64,000 nt of DNA from Tolypeutes matacus (GCA_026826555.1 JAKSZT010005175.1:4569902-4633901), one strand, 5' to 3'. Shown: positions 23,831 to 36,572, counted from the first letter of the stretch. The notes: generated by a model not told the origin, from the letters alone. Translations and numbers: made by a program.

Positions 23831-25479
23831 TGTTCCCCAGTCTTTAATCCTGTGCCTCAACTCCACTCCCAGCTCCACCTTCTGGGGATGCTTCCCTTCT
23901 CAACTCACCTCATTACCACTAGAGAGCACCTCTGGGATCCCATCACCTCCTGAAACCAGTCCCTTTGCCAACTGTAAAAATGAGCCTGATGCCCCTCATC
24001 ATGGGCCCTCCTGACAATCCAAGGGAATTCTTCAGGGAACTCCTCATGGTACTTGGTTCAGAGCACCAGGACAGGCAGGGCCATTTACATGGAAATGAAG
24101 CTGGATATAAATGCCTCATGATGTGGAGGTGAAATGTCACCATGACAGAATCATAAGTAGACATTAGATGGTGGGATGGAGGCTGTGGGCACTATTGTGG
24201 AATGACCTTCTCAGGTGGATCCTTAGTCAGCTGCCACTGTACTTGCTTCTCCCTCTCCAGCCAGAGGAATTGGTCCTGGGGGAACAAAAGGGAGAGAGAA
24301 AGCCAGTTCAACAGCCATGGCCTTGGGTGTTCAGTGGGTCAGAGATCTAGGGGCAGGCAGGAGCAGCTGGGAGCCTGTTTGGCTGTGGTAGGAGAAGCCA
24401 GGAAGGCAGCAGGATGGGTGGGCAGTGTGGGGCACCCAGGGGCCAGATGGAGGAGCACCCCTGGGTGGAGAGGAAATGACCCTGGGCAAAGGGCAGGAGG
24501 CTTGAGAGTTGTGACATGGGGGTCTTTGGTAGCACAGTCCCTCAGTGGAGATGTTCTCAGGATAGTGCCTGATCCCCCCCATCCCACAGCAGGTGCACAG
24601 CATGTGCTTGGAGAGATGGCTCTCACTGCAGAGAAGACAGAAGGTGGGAGCAGGGAGCAGCTCATCCAAGAGGAGATGGAGGCAGGGTTGGGACTGGAAT
24701 GTGGCCCTTGGACAGTGGTCAACATCCTGCCCACAGCACCATGGGGATGGTACTTGGGCATGGCTGCACATTGGCTTCCTGCTCCCTGCCACCTGCTGCA
24801 CATTATCACTTTTCTCTGTGGCTCACATGAGAAAATGGTGCCCACCTCCTGGTGAGGACACACCATCCAGGTAGACACAGAATTTAGAAGACAGTCACAG
24901 TCAGATTGAATAGTTGCAGTGGGTGTTTAAGGTGCTGCCCAAGCAGAAATGAGAACAGGATGGCACTGTCTTTAGAGAATGGGGTTCCAGGAAGCAGGTC
25001 AGCCTCCATCAGAGCCCACTTTGATGCCAGCTGGCCAGTCAAGGCCTGAAGGAATAGGGCACCCGGAAAGGGCAGGGGAAAAGGATGAGTGGGGAAGGAA
25101 AGCTAGAGGAGGGAGGGCTGGAAGGAAAGAAGCATCCAGAATGCATCTTGCAGGGGCTGTCCCATACAGCCCTGGGTCACAGGGCCTGCTCCAATGGCCA
25201 CAATTGGGAAGGAGGATGCAGTCCAGCACTGGCTTCTCTGGGCTCCCGAGTGATCAGTCTGGACCCAAGGAATTATTGGCCACCTCAACCTCAGGAAGAT
25301 AGATATCCATATAGTGTGTTAGTCTTCCTGAGCAGATTTTACTGCATCTGAGAAGGATATTTTACTGGATGAACACTGGCACCCACATCTACAGTGGGTG
25401 GCCATTTAATTTTAAACAGGTTGGGGTTAAGGGCACTGGCTCTCAGAGACAGTTTAACAGCAGTCTGTGGCACTTCCTC
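23831..25479. other. GC-richer unique DNA without a supportable gene
   Basis: Several overlapping open frames exist on both strands (the longest plus frame is 24202-24855, minus 24339-24878). They overlap antisense to each other and show no domain, splice structure or CpG island. I treat them as chance frames in GC-rich, stop-poor sequence. Confidence 0.55.
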
Positions 25480-25625
25480 CAAGTTGTTTAGACTAATTAA
25501 TGCATCAGCTCTGTACAGGGCAAAATTGAGTTTTCAGATGCATGTATAAAATTATGTGCTCGATTGCTTATCATTGCATTATTTGAGCCATATTTCCTAA
25601 TACATTATGTCATATGCTGAAGGTA
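25480..25625. promoter_or_regulatory. Candidate conserved noncoding element
   Basis: A short AT-rich island in GC-rich surroundings with clustered TAAT/ATTA and ATGCAT-like words ('actaattaatgcatcagctc', 'gcttatcattgcattatttg'). It has no repeat signature or reading frame. Purely compositional evidence. Confidence 0.3.
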
Positions 25626-26079
25626 AGAAATGGTTTCCCATGAAGAATTTACCATGAAGCTGAAGATGTTTGATAAACTCTGTCCAGAGCGGCAGTATGG
25701 TTGTTTTCTTGTACAACACACTGACACTTGGAAAGAAGGGGGCAGGATTTGTCTGAGCAGCTCTCTAGGCTCACACTTAGATGAAGGCACAGCTGTGAGG
25801 CTTCTGCTTCTCACAAATGTTCCCTGCCCCAGTTAAGTTTGTGCACAGACCTCTGTTTTATTCCTACCAGCTTAGTAGAAGTTCCAAACTGTTTTTCTGG
25901 AAAGCCTACAGCATCCTCTCCCTGAGTCAAAATGCAAAAAACAAAGCCAACAACTTGCAGCTGTCCCAGGAATGCAGAAAACCAGCCTCTGCTTCTTGTA
26001 GTAGAATGAACTGCTTGTTTTTTCCCCAGGGCAGCTGTCCCTGAGATCTTTTCTTCCAGGTTATCACCAGGCCACCTAG
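25626..26079. other. Unique stretch, nothing recognised
   Basis: No gene or repeat identified. Short frames on both strands lack domains. Confidence 0.5.
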
Positions 26080-26590
26080 CTTTCCTTTTCTTTTCTTCTT
26101 TAAGTTAGGCATCACAAAGGCAACCATAATAATGATTAACACTTCAATATCAAACCCTTTCTGAAGAAATCATGGTACATAGAATCTGTTTGCCTAAGGA
26201 AGCCTCCCCAGCAATCAGCTAGTGACACAAGGATGGTGTATGCTAATGAATCCAAAGCTGTTAATGTGGTTTCTTCAGTTAAATTGATTCGTGAATTTTG
26301 AGGAGAACATTAATGAATTTTCTTTGACTAGAAAGCAGTTAAAAGGACAAATCAGTCTGATTAATCCTAAAGTCACCCTACTGCCACAAGTGCTTACAAT
26401 TATAAAAAAACTAGAGCACATTTGCTATCTTTTTGATCTTTACTAATCCATGTCAATTAATGAACAACAAAGTTAATTTCTTTGATGACCCTTTTCTAAT
26501 ATCACCTAAATTATGCTGATGTTTAATTTGCTTAATGTTATAATAAAGGCTAAACAGATTTTTTTCCAGTGAAGTGATTATCATTCCCTT
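26080..26590. promoter_or_regulatory. Candidate conserved noncoding element cluster
   Basis: About 500 bp dense in homeodomain-like cores and Sox-like words: 'gtatgctaatgaatcc' (26238), 'acattaatgaattttctttg' (26309), 'gtcaattaatgaacaacaaag' region (26453), 'tttaatttgcttaatgtt' (26521). It is free of recognisable repeats and of open frames. The look is that of developmental enhancers, but conservation cannot be seen from one sequence. Confidence 0.4.
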
Positions 26591-27267
26591 CAGTTGAGAA
26601 GTGATTTTTATTGTTTAACACATGTGTTTCCTTTAAGAGCTGAATTGCACTTTGCCAGTGTGGCATTGAGTGTACTTAGCATTTTTACTCATGCATGCTG
26701 GAAAACCTCACCTGCCCATGGACTTTTTTCCTTTGTTGTCCCTTCCAGAAGCTCCTGCCCCTGCAGGGCTCACTGTCCCTAAGGTGAGGGCCAAGCAGCT
26801 GCTTTCCAGCCTTGGGAAGATCAGAGGTATTGATTCCAGATGACACCTTCAGAGTCCTGGGGTTCTGACCTATGGATCTCCAACCCAGGAAGAAACCCCC
26901 AAGCCTGGAGACAGCAGGAGAGGTGCATCCTCATGCCTTCCTGTCTTCATTCCTGTTGCAGGAAAGGAGTCCATATAATTTGATGTGGTTCATTAACTAA
27001 ATGGGAATAAAGTTATTTCATTTTTGAAAGCCTGTTCACTAAGAGGCCTGTAGTCCCCACAGAGTGTGTCATCTGACATTCCTGTCCTAATCCCACTCAG
27101 CCAGTGACTTCCTTCTCCTGTGTCCTGGCTGAAGTTGGAAATAAGCCAACAACACAAAAGGTCTAAAAGGACGTGGGCAGGCAGGAGCTCCCTGCCCCTA
27201 ACTGAAGGTGAGCTGGTTATCCTACTCACTTAGTGGGGATGCTCCCAGGCACATCCATGAGGAACAT
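26591..27267. other. Unique stretch, nothing recognised
   Basis: No named repeat, exon or RNA gene. Short frames are not supported. Confidence 0.5.
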
Positions 27268-27337
27268 GGAGAAGATGGGGGAGGAAATTAAAGACCTGAG
27301 ATGGTGGAGAAGATGGGGGAATTAAAGACCTGAGATG
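27268..27337. repeat. Two-copy tandem duplication, 32-36 bp unit
   Basis: 'ggagaagatggggga' followed by 'attaaagacctgagatg' occurs at 27268-27303 and again at 27306-27337. The first copy has four extra bases (GGAA). Near-identity suggests a recent slippage event. Confidence 0.9.
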
Positions 27338-29909
27338 CAGGGTGTGTGCCACCTTGAAGGGACCACCTGCTCTGCCCCATTGCTCCTCTTTGGTTCCAAT
27401 GTGACGTGGAGATCACAGCCATATTTTAATTGCATATAATGCCTCTCTTTGTGCCACTGTTTTCTGGGACCAGCAGCTATTTCTATCAGAGTTGCTGAAG
27501 CCATTTGTCCGAATAATGTCATTCTGAATTCTTTCTTTCAAACTCATTCACCAGACAGGTGTTATGAAGCTGCTTAAGGTTGTGAAATTTGGAGAAGTGG
27601 TTTCTTACTAGCAGTTAGCAGCCCACCCCAGAGCAGCACAGGCTCTGATGGGTGCCATGAGAAACCCTGTAAGTTCAAGTCCCCCCATGTCTTGGATTAA
27701 ATGTGTTCCCAGGGCAGATGGGGCCATGGTGGGAGGGAGGAGAGGCCATGCTGGGGAGCCAGGCCAGGGCTCCAAATGTTTTGGGAGGGGGCACATGGGC
27801 CCAGGTTTCTCTGGAGTGTACGTGGTATGCTTTGCATCATGTCAGAAACCAATGCACACCTTGTTGTGTGCACAAAGGAGCCTAGAGAGCCAGTGATGCA
27901 TGGAGAGGTGCCTATCTTCACATTCATTCATTCATCCACTCACTCATTCATTCTCCAAGTATGTCAGGTCCCACTGTGCACTGGTGGTTCATCAGGAAAC
28001 AGAGCAGACAGAACTCTGGGGGCTGACCTTCCCAAAGGGGCGGACCTTATGGGGACAGATCAGACCCTCTCCTTGCAGTTGTGCTTTGCTGTGGAGGACA
28101 GGGGTGGCCCACCTCAGGGAGGGCTTCAAGCAGCACCTGAGCATGTGGGGCCAGAGCCTTCTGCAGGATGGCCCAGGAAGGATGCTTCTACCACACACAG
28201 GTGGTTTATGGACAGGTGTGGTTCCCGGGCTCCAAAGTGCTCTCATACTGCATCCTTGTGCTGTGTTCTGTGAGATAGTTTTGCAGGCACAGCTGTCCAG
28301 GGAAGCTGGCTGGCTGCATTGGCCCATGGCATAGAGGGTAACTTGGTTCCCTGTGCAGCCTGCTGGGTGGGTTGTCCAGTCTCCAAAGGAGACTGAGCAT
28401 GGCACTGACCCTCTCAGTGTGCCATGGCCTGCTATGTCTACCAGCCAAGGAACTGGGTGGGTAGGAATGGTGTCCTTCTCTTCTTTTGGTGCTGCAGGAG
28501 CCAGCAGCATTGGGAGCTGTGCAGCCTGCCACATTCACATCTGCCCTCCATGGCTGGTGAGGGTGAGCTGTCATGTTTATGAGGGCTTTTCCCCAAAGTG
28601 CTAAATTGTCCCTAATAGGACAGAAGAATGCCTTCCTTCAAGGAGAGCAAATATTATCATCCTATCAGGTGATGGGAAATTACTCAAATCAGACAGATCC
28701 CAATTTTGAAAACTTGCTGTGTCTTTGCTGTATATTTTCCAAACTGTTTTTACCCCTGTTCACAAGAGAACAGCAGGGCTTCCCAATACAGCTCATGCAG
28801 CAGTGTCTCAGGCTGAGCCAGTGCTGCTCTCACTGGTGGCAGTTATGTGACTTTGGACAGATCTCCATCACGACACTTTTGGAAGCAGTTCCTGCTGACA
28901 GTGATACACTGCATCACGTGCCCATGCTACCAAACATGGGGCAGTTTCCTCTGAACTAGAATAGCCCAGATTGTCAGGAGCAAGGACAGAATGGGTGCAA
29001 TTCCATGCCCACCTCCAGCACCCATCATGGCCTTGTGTTGTCAAGACAGACAGCTGCTGGAGCTGCTGCACATTTCAGTCTGCACCTGTCAAGTTTTTGT
29101 TGTAAAATGCCTTACTACATACCTAGAAAACTTTTCCATGCCCTGTAAAGGTTCTCATTTTCACAGTGCTTGTGGAGTGTTTTTGAATCAAACTTCTGAA
29201 TATGGCTTTGAATATGTCCCAAATAAGCTTAAACTCCATCTTCCATTTGGGAGGCCACAATCATCTCATTGAGGGTCTGATTGAGGGTCAGTCTGAGCAG
29301 TTTGACGTTGCTATAGCCAAACAAGGCAGACTAGACACTACCGTGTCACAGTTCAATTTAATGCTCTGTGAGATCCACATTGGAAGCTGTCCATGTTTTT
29401 GCATTCTCCCCATGTAGCCCTCCAATTGTCCAGTAGCAACCTACCTTTTGTCCCAGATCTTAGCACTATTTCTATTGTTCATGCCCTTTGGGTAAAATTC
29501 CTCCTTCTCTTCTCTGCCTGTGATGTTGGCACTCAATGTCCTCCTCCCTCACTTGAAGGTGGAAGTAGGTAATGCTTGTGGGTGCTAAAGCACTTCTCAC
29601 ATGTCCTTTGCTGTAAAAATAAGCTCCACTCACCAACATGCACAAAGTAGTAAGCCTGTACTGGAATCAGCAGTTACTCTCTGGAATGGAGGCTCCATTG
29701 CTGTCAGTGACAATGTTTGCAGCAAGATGCAGAAGCATTTGCTGTTCTACAACCAGTGTGAATCTCTTCTCTCATGATTGATCTCTATGGATATCTGTCA
29801 CTGAAATTTATAAAGTAGGATTTCACAAGGTTTAAAACTCTAATGTCTATAAGGTCCCCATATTGGCATCCCTGTCCCATGAAAAAGCCAAATCCAGCAG
29901 AATGCCTGT
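27338..29909. other. Repeat-poor GC-richer DNA; small (ATTC)n array
   Basis: An (ATTC)n microsatellite lies at about 27921-27953. Many overlapping antisense frames exist (for example 27701-28273 plus against 27992-28534 minus), with no domain or splice logic. A weak MIR-like patch is seen near 28840-28870 ('tatgtgactttggacagat'). No gene supported. Confidence 0.5.
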
Positions 29910-30025
29910 GGTGGGGGTCCTGCATAGTGCTTCACCAGCAGGCTGTGGGGTGGAGGTCCTGAGTCATGCTTCACCAGCAGACTGAGGGATGGGGGTCCTG
30001 CATGGTGCTTAACCAGCAGGCTGTG
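29910..30025. repeat. Three-copy 38-39 bp minisatellite
   Basis: Units at 29910-29947, 29948-29986 and 29987-30025 share 'gggtcctgcat', 'tgcttcaccagcag' and 'ctgtg'. The middle unit differs at several sites. Not part of a named repeat that I know. Confidence 0.9.
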
Positions 30026-30889
30026 CTCTCAAGATGAATGTTCCATGCAGCTGCTGCACTGACTTCAACTTGACCAGGAGGATGGAAGGTGCCAGCAGCT
30101 GTGAAGCCTGCAAGACACCCCCAAGTGTGGCACAGACATGCCAGGGCTCCTTCTGTGCAAGAACCTTCCAGTACAGAGTTTGCTGCAGCTGGAGTGACTG
30201 TGCACTCACAGCCCTTGGAGGGCTCCCCTTAAGCTCCATTACAAGCTTCATAAGAACTGGTGTTCTGGTGACTAAGGGGGAAGGTGCCATGAGTAGTGAT
30301 GGACGCTGACATGCTTGGTGCCCTACATCAGAGTCAACCTTGTGTGGCTCACCACCCCAGTGATGACCCCACTGGCATCACCATAAGGGAAGAGAGTGCA
30401 AAATGGATGTGGACTGTTAAAATATAAAGGCCACAGAGCTTGCTGGGTGTTAATTCCTGAGGCAGAGGACAGTCAGTGCTAACACCTGCTGCTGACCAGA
30501 GTGGAGGTGATGGTTAGCTGTGTGGGAGTCTACTCCCACCTTAGGAGCCTGATTTTTCCTTAAGTCCCCTGACCGATGTGAGGTGGCTGGACAGCCTTCC
30601 AGAAGGCTCTCTCTCACCACCCAGTGTGCAAGAAGGGTTCATTTTCCAATATATCAAACACAAAACTCCTATCAGTCCCTCCCCTCCACCAAAGACCCTC
30701 CACTTCATCTGCAGACAGAATTTGTTAAATGCAATTCAAAGGCAATTGATAAGCATCACACAACACTTCCCCTCCTCTTTCCTGAGGAGTTAGTTTACTC
30801 ATAGATTGCTGTGAGTGCTAATGAGCCCCAAGTCCTGTTCTGCCAGTCACCTCCATGGCTGCTGATAAAGATTTAGCATCATGTTCTAA
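30026..30889. other. Unique stretch, nothing recognised
   Basis: Antisense-overlapping frames near 30009-30309 and a frame near 30578-30804 have no domain features. No repeat identified. Confidence 0.5.
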
Positions 30890-31860
30890 ATATCTGGGCT
30901 GTCAGCAGTGCTGGACCATCTGACCAGAAGAAAAGAATGCACAGGGAGCTATTGTTTACAGCTTGTCAGTGTCATTTGTTCACCAAGATTTAGGTATTGA
31001 TGAGGCTGCAAGGAAAAAAAGTCCTTTCCCTTCTGGGCCACTACCCAGCAGAACAAAGCAAAGTTGGAGAGACTAGCCAACTGATAGCAGAATCAAAGAG
31101 TGCATTATTGATTGTGAGGCCTGTTCATGTTATTTTTGTTAGAGACAAATCTATTGCTTTGAAAGTTTTATAGCATTTGAGAAGGGGTCTGTGTAAGTGA
31201 TGGATACATGTACATTGGAAGAATTAGATTTCACAGCATGAAGATTTCAATGCAGCTGTGATATTAGGAGCTTCTTGGTTATTGATAAAAATTACATTTT
31301 ATGCAGCTCAAGCTTGAAAGGAGAGGGCAGGAAAGCTCCTCTTCCTTGAAAAATGTCCTTAGGGCCCCAATATTAATACCTTTTAGCAGGTTCATCATTT
31401 TAATGGTCTGAAACCTGCCACCAGAATTAACACAAACAGAAGCAAGATTCCCTGTTTCTAATGATAAAAATAGCATGTGTTTGGTGAAAGGCAGCCATTC
31501 TCCATCAATGCATAAATAAGATGAAGACCAGTCAGGCAGGCCTGGTGGCTGCATGTTTATTATTGTTATTCCATGTCATCAGGCCTGCCAGCTGCAGTGA
31601 TACACGGAAATGAACATATCTATACATTTATAAAACATGCTTAATCAAAACTGCTCTGTTCACAGTCCTTATTTTCATAATTCATAGCTTTTGGGAAGGG
31701 AGGGAAGAAATCAAAGATCAGTTGTGAAATCTGCTGTAAGGCAGAAAAATTGAACTGGTTCCTAAACATTTGCAAAACTAAATCAAATGAAATGTCTTTC
31801 TCTTTGTCAGTCAAAACCTTGAGTTGTTGATTATCTCATAGTGCACTCTCAGCAAGTGAT
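30890..31860. promoter_or_regulatory. Candidate conserved noncoding element, about 1 kb
   Basis: A long AT-richer, repeat-free island with words such as 'tcattttaatggtctgaaac' (31394), 'aacacaaacagaagc' (31428), 'ctgataaagatttagc' (30861) and 'atgcataaataagatg' (31507). No coding frame of note. The impression is of enhancer-like conserved sequence, unverified. Confidence 0.35.
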
Positions 31861-34800
31861 CATATACTCATTGGATAAAAATCATCAGTTAGAGTAAATA
31901 GTCCATTCCTAAACTGTTTTCTTCCTTCCTCCCAAGAAAACTGGACTCCCTTGTTGTGGCAGGACTCGCCAGAGGCTCTTCTCAGCCCTTGGTGGAGCCA
32001 TCGCATGCCCCCAGCTTCACACTGACTTCTGGTTACCACCTGGACTGGCTCTGGGATATGAGGGATGGCAGTGACCCACCTCCCATGCAGATTCCCAGCC
32101 AGCACCACCAGGACCAGGGGAAGGGAAGTCAGTGGGTGGCAGTGCTGAGAGTGTGAGCTGGGGTCCCTCCCCACTGCCTCCTCCACCAGAGGCACATGCA
32201 GGAATGACTGCCCAGGCCTGAGCCTGCTCCATTGGAGCCCCTTGGAGTGCAGCATCCCAGGCTGCCCAGGGCTTCAGGCCAACTTCTGTTTCCTCTTCCC
32301 TCCACTCACTGCCATTTGACCCTGGGCCCTACCCTTCAAAGTACCCCCATTAGGTGAGCCTTGACCCAAACCCCTCTCCTGGCAACTCAAGTACATTTGC
32401 TCCCCATTGTCACACAGGCCATTCTGCCCTGTGCTACTAGCAGCTACAGCACCTCATCTGCCTCCATGCAGAGCCCACTCATCTGGTGTGCCCCCTCCCC
32501 ATGGGGACCAGGACCCTGGCATCCACAGGGAAGCACACAGCCACCTCCAGCCCCATCTTGGACCCAGGCTTTATGATGCCACAGCAGAGGCCATCCCCTC
32601 ATGTGAGGCCAGAGGTCAGGAAAGAGCCCTGTACCCCAATCTCTGCACATGGCTGTCAGTGTTGACCAAGACCAGGGTGAGAAGGAAGCCCACAGGCATC
32701 CACAGAGGCCCATCCACACCCCCAGGTCCATCCACACACACCCCCACCTGGCTCATCTATACTCTCCCAAGCCCTTCTAGGCTCCTCTGAGCCCATCAAC
32801 ACCCCCTCACCAGGCTGTCTACACCCCAGGCTGTCTACACTCCCCTGAGCCCTGCTGCCCAACCTCCTGGAAAAGAAATGACCAATTCCTTCCCTGATAG
32901 AGTCAGGAACAAAGAACAAATTACCCATTAGACAGGATTGGTAAGCCAGAGCTCAGCCAAAGGAAAGGTTAATAGGTCAACATGGTAGTGTTTCTCTCCC
33001 TGGAATCCAACATGTGGCATAAGTCTTAGTACTGAAATGTCAGCCACCCACCCACAGGTCTGCCTTGTCCCTGGCTCCAGGCAAGGAATCCTGGGTGCTG
33101 GGAAGGGCCCAGGAGGCAGAGACCAGGGCCCTGTCCTTGGGGACAAGACAGACAAGTCCACAGAAGGAGCTCTTTGGCCCCACTTGCTGGGTTGAGTGGC
33201 CTGTGGGCACACATGACCCCTCCAGGCCCAGAGGGCAGGGCCTCGAGCTGCTGGGGGGTGTGGATGGGATGTGGGGAGGCCCATGGTGCCTGTCCTGTGT
33301 TCCTGGAGGCTGCCTTGGGGTTGGATGTGCTGGGACCTTTGTCCCTACTGAACCTATCAGACACTTGGTTGTCTTCATATGATTGTGTTTAGGTTTGTTT
33401 AGATGTAAAGCCACCTCATTTTCCAAAATGTAACTGCTGATATAAGACAAGTCTCACACTTGAATAGCAGCCCCAGGCAATGCAGAAACAAAGGGCCCAG
33501 TAGCAGGTTGTGTGTGGCTGTGGTTTGCCAGCCGGGGTTCCTGTGGCCTGAGAAAGTACAGTCTCTGCTGAGGTTTCCCATTATGTGTTGGGGAATCTCA
33601 TATTCCACTCCTTAACTTAGAAATATAATTTTAGGTTTTGTCAGTGGAAATTTCAATCAGTTACTAAAAAGAATTTGCCCCTCCCAAATCCTGGAATAAA
33701 TGGATTCCCTGGAAGTGGCTCATATTTCTCCAGGCCTCCTGTCCCCTCCCCCAACTCCCCTGGGTCCCCATGTTGGCACCCAGCCTACCCCAGGCCACAG
33801 CCTGCCCAGTCACACAAACCCATGCTGGATCCATTGTGGTCAGAGCCTTGCCCTTGACCCCATAGACCTTGCTGACCCAAAGCCTCAATTGACAGCTGTC
33901 TGTTGTCTCTTTCAGGTCCCCATATTCATCCCATGCCACAGGTTGGTCTGTAGCAATGGTGCCATGGGCAGCCACTCCAGAGGACCGGATGTGAAGGAAT
34001 GGCTTCTGGCCCATGAAGGCAGTCAGGCAGAGGTCTCAGAGATGGGGCTCAAGGCCAGTGACAGGCCACATGGTGCCACTGGCTCCATCCTGCTGCTGAA
34101 ATTGAGTGTTTGTAGCTGGAGTAAATATTTGAATGACATATAGATGTAACACTGCATTGGAAGCACAATGTGTGGTGGCACCTCTATACTAAAAGAACTG
34201 GGTGTGTCCTTAGGATACAGCTTGTCTACCCTCTCTTGCTTTTACATTTTACAGCAAAATGAGTTCAAGAAACCAGCCATTGTGCATGGCTTTTGTTCCC
34301 TTCATGAATGACATTGTTCCATTTCTAATGTCCATTAAAATGAGGATGAGCAGGCTATAAAGCTCTGGCAAGTGTCAGGGGCAACTGCATCAGACACTGC
34401 CACTGCCCAGAGGAAGAGACAACTCACCAGTGTCCCCAGAACTCTGCCCAGCCCCTGGTCCCTGCATCACCCCAGCAATGCCTTCCTGGTACCAGAGATG
34501 AGGCATCTTGCTCTCAGGTCCCTGTCCTGCCCTCCAGGCCCTGCTGAAAGAAGAAGGAAAGGGCCATGAGATGGATGCTTCCTAGAGGTATCTAGGAAAG
34601 GTTCTACGAAATGAATCCAGTTTTGGTCTGTGTCAGTGGAATAGAAAATAACCAGGTGGCTCTTTGGACAAGGGTTTGATTGAAACTGAACCTCTCTGGA
34701 TGATAAATCCTCACCCCTTCCCAGCCTCTCACCTCTCCTTGGCTAGGCCCATTCTAGATAGCAGGTGGTGGTGGCCCAGATCTCCTCCCCCCAAATAGTT

Positions 34801-36412
34801 AACCCTGTAGAGCCTGACCCTGAGCCCCCCTCCCCTAAGGTGAGCCTGGCAGCCAGAGATCCCACTCAAAGGGGACCAGTTCACATTGCAGTTGGCAGTA
34901 GGTAGTGTTTCCCACATCTTCCCTACACTGGGGTCCAATCCCTCATTTTCACATGGTAACTTCAGCTTCAGAATCCACTGTGTCTGAATCACGGGGTGTC
35001 CATAACTCTGTGAGTAGACAGATAAAATACAGTCTGTGAGAGGGGAGAAAGCTCCCTGACCAGGCCCCAGAAGCCTGGGTTTTTCTCAAAGGTCCCTCAC
35101 AACAACCCAAGCCACCACAGGGTAACTCAAGTGGATTGTACATGTCACCAGAAACCTGAGATAAACATGTCACCTTATGATATGCACAGTTCAGATGTAT
35201 TTTATTTTTCATATTACCCCAACACTGACAAAAGAGCAGGTGCCTGAAGTAAAGAAACCTGAGGCTTTTCTCACTAATTTACATTTTATTATATCCTTTT
35301 CTACATCAGCTAAACTATTACTGGGTTTTTTCCCAACAAGAAAATGATACAACCTTGTCTTTTTATCTTCTGACTTTGCTCTTCCGAGCTTTGTTCCTGA
35401 AATGAGGTGACCTGTGGTGTCTGCACTTGTGGGCACAGCCCTGTGTGGACACACACACCCCATGAGCCTCATAGGCACTGTCCACATCATGCCACAACAT
35501 GCCTGCCATGCCACCTCCCCATGGTGCCATGGTCACAGGCTTATGGAGAGCAGAAGAGAGGACACCTGTCCTTAGGAATGAGTGAGAGGTGGAGGAGTGA
35601 GAAGGTGCTGTGAAAATGGGCTGTATTCTAGGACCCCAGGGAAGGAACTTCTCTCCAGGAATCATCTTCCTGTGCAGAGAAAGCAGAGTGCTGGTTCCCA
35701 AAGGTGCAGCCTGCCAGCCTTGAGATTGGCCTGGGTGTGTGCTTTGCCTGTGCTTTCCAATAGAGGACACTCTGGCTCAGAGTTGGTGTGTGTGCCTTAG
35801 CAGTGCCCAGGAGCCCACTGCCCACTTCTGCTGATGCTGGAGGCTGGGTTGGGGAGCAGGCAGCAGGGTGGAACCTCCAGTCAGCTCTGGGGATGGGGTC
35901 TCCAATGGCCAGGCTCAGACTCCAGCTTTCTGAGGGGACTGCAGAGCTGTGTCCACATAGGTGTAGGTACTAAGTACCAGGGATGCCAGTGGGCCCCTGT
36001 GCCCAGGACTGGGATGTGTCCTCAGCCTTGTCTAGGCTGCCTGCAGGCCCCCATCACCGGTGCAGGCAAACACAAGCTCCAGAGCATGGCATCTGACTTC
36101 CCAGGAGGGTTCTGGGCTGGGCAGCTGCACGTGCACAGCCAGGGAGGCCCCAGCCCTGGCCTGGCTCAGTGAGGTACGATGCAAGGGGCCCCAGCTCTGG
36201 TGGTCCAGCAGATGTGTAGGACAAACCCATATAAAAGCTTTCTTCACCACTGGTTTCCTCAGCTGTCATCACAGTCCTGACCTACTCAGCAGGCTCCCCT
36301 GACCAAGGCTGCAGCAGGTTCAAACTGGCCTTGCGTGCACCGTGCTGAGGACAGCGCCGCTGCAGCAGGCACAAGCAAGAACCCGCTGGCTGGAGGGTGT
36401 AGTGTCACTTAC
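31861..36412. other. GC-richer, repeat-poor DNA without supportable genes
   Basis: Numerous overlapping frames on both strands (for example 32407-32790 plus, 33040-33450 minus, 35363-35770 minus) lack domains and oppose each other. A local run of imperfect 'ccatccacacccc' and 'ggctgtctacacc' repeats lies at about 32697-32845. AT-richer unique patches at 33390-33620 and 35170-35400 might be constrained but show nothing definite. Confidence 0.5.
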
Positions 36413-36570
36413 CAAACTACAGAGGAAAAGACAAAGTACTAAGAAATCCAGAAGTAACGTTCCAAATAGAAGGAATACAGCAAGGAAGGCAACTGTTCTC
36501 TGTGGTACCGGGTCCACTCGCCTATATGGTCCCCTCTCAGATTGCGCTTCTCCGAGTGCTTTCTGGAGCC
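36413..36570 (-). CDS. Possible single exon encoding a transmembrane segment
   Basis: On the minus strand an open frame starts after an AG (plus 36571-36572) and ends exactly at a consensus donor GTAAGT (plus 36407-36412). The predicted piece has a polar start (ALGEAQSERGPYRRVDPVPQ) followed by a strongly hydrophobic helix (RTVAFLAVFLLFGTLLL and on). The pattern P-x-[KR]-x-[IV]-A with V and L-x-G spacing faintly recalls the first membrane helix of TMEM230-type (DUF872) proteins, but this is weak. The area keeps several CpG sites, unlike its surroundings. The acceptor has a poor pyrimidine tract, and no partner exon was found. It may be a decayed insertion or chance. Confidence 0.25.
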
Positions 36571-36572
36571 CT

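Noticed and set aside
24202..24878. Long opposed open frames (217 codons plus, 179 codons minus)
   Set aside because: They overlap antisense in GC-rich, stop-poor sequence and have no domain, splice logic or CpG island. Codon use looks random.
27921..27953. Possible CRISPR-like short repeats
   Set aside because: A plain (ATTC)n microsatellite in a mammalian genome, with no spacers.
32407..33450. Several proline-rich frames on both strands
   Set aside because: They follow C-rich local repeats ('ccatccacacccc') and oppose each other.
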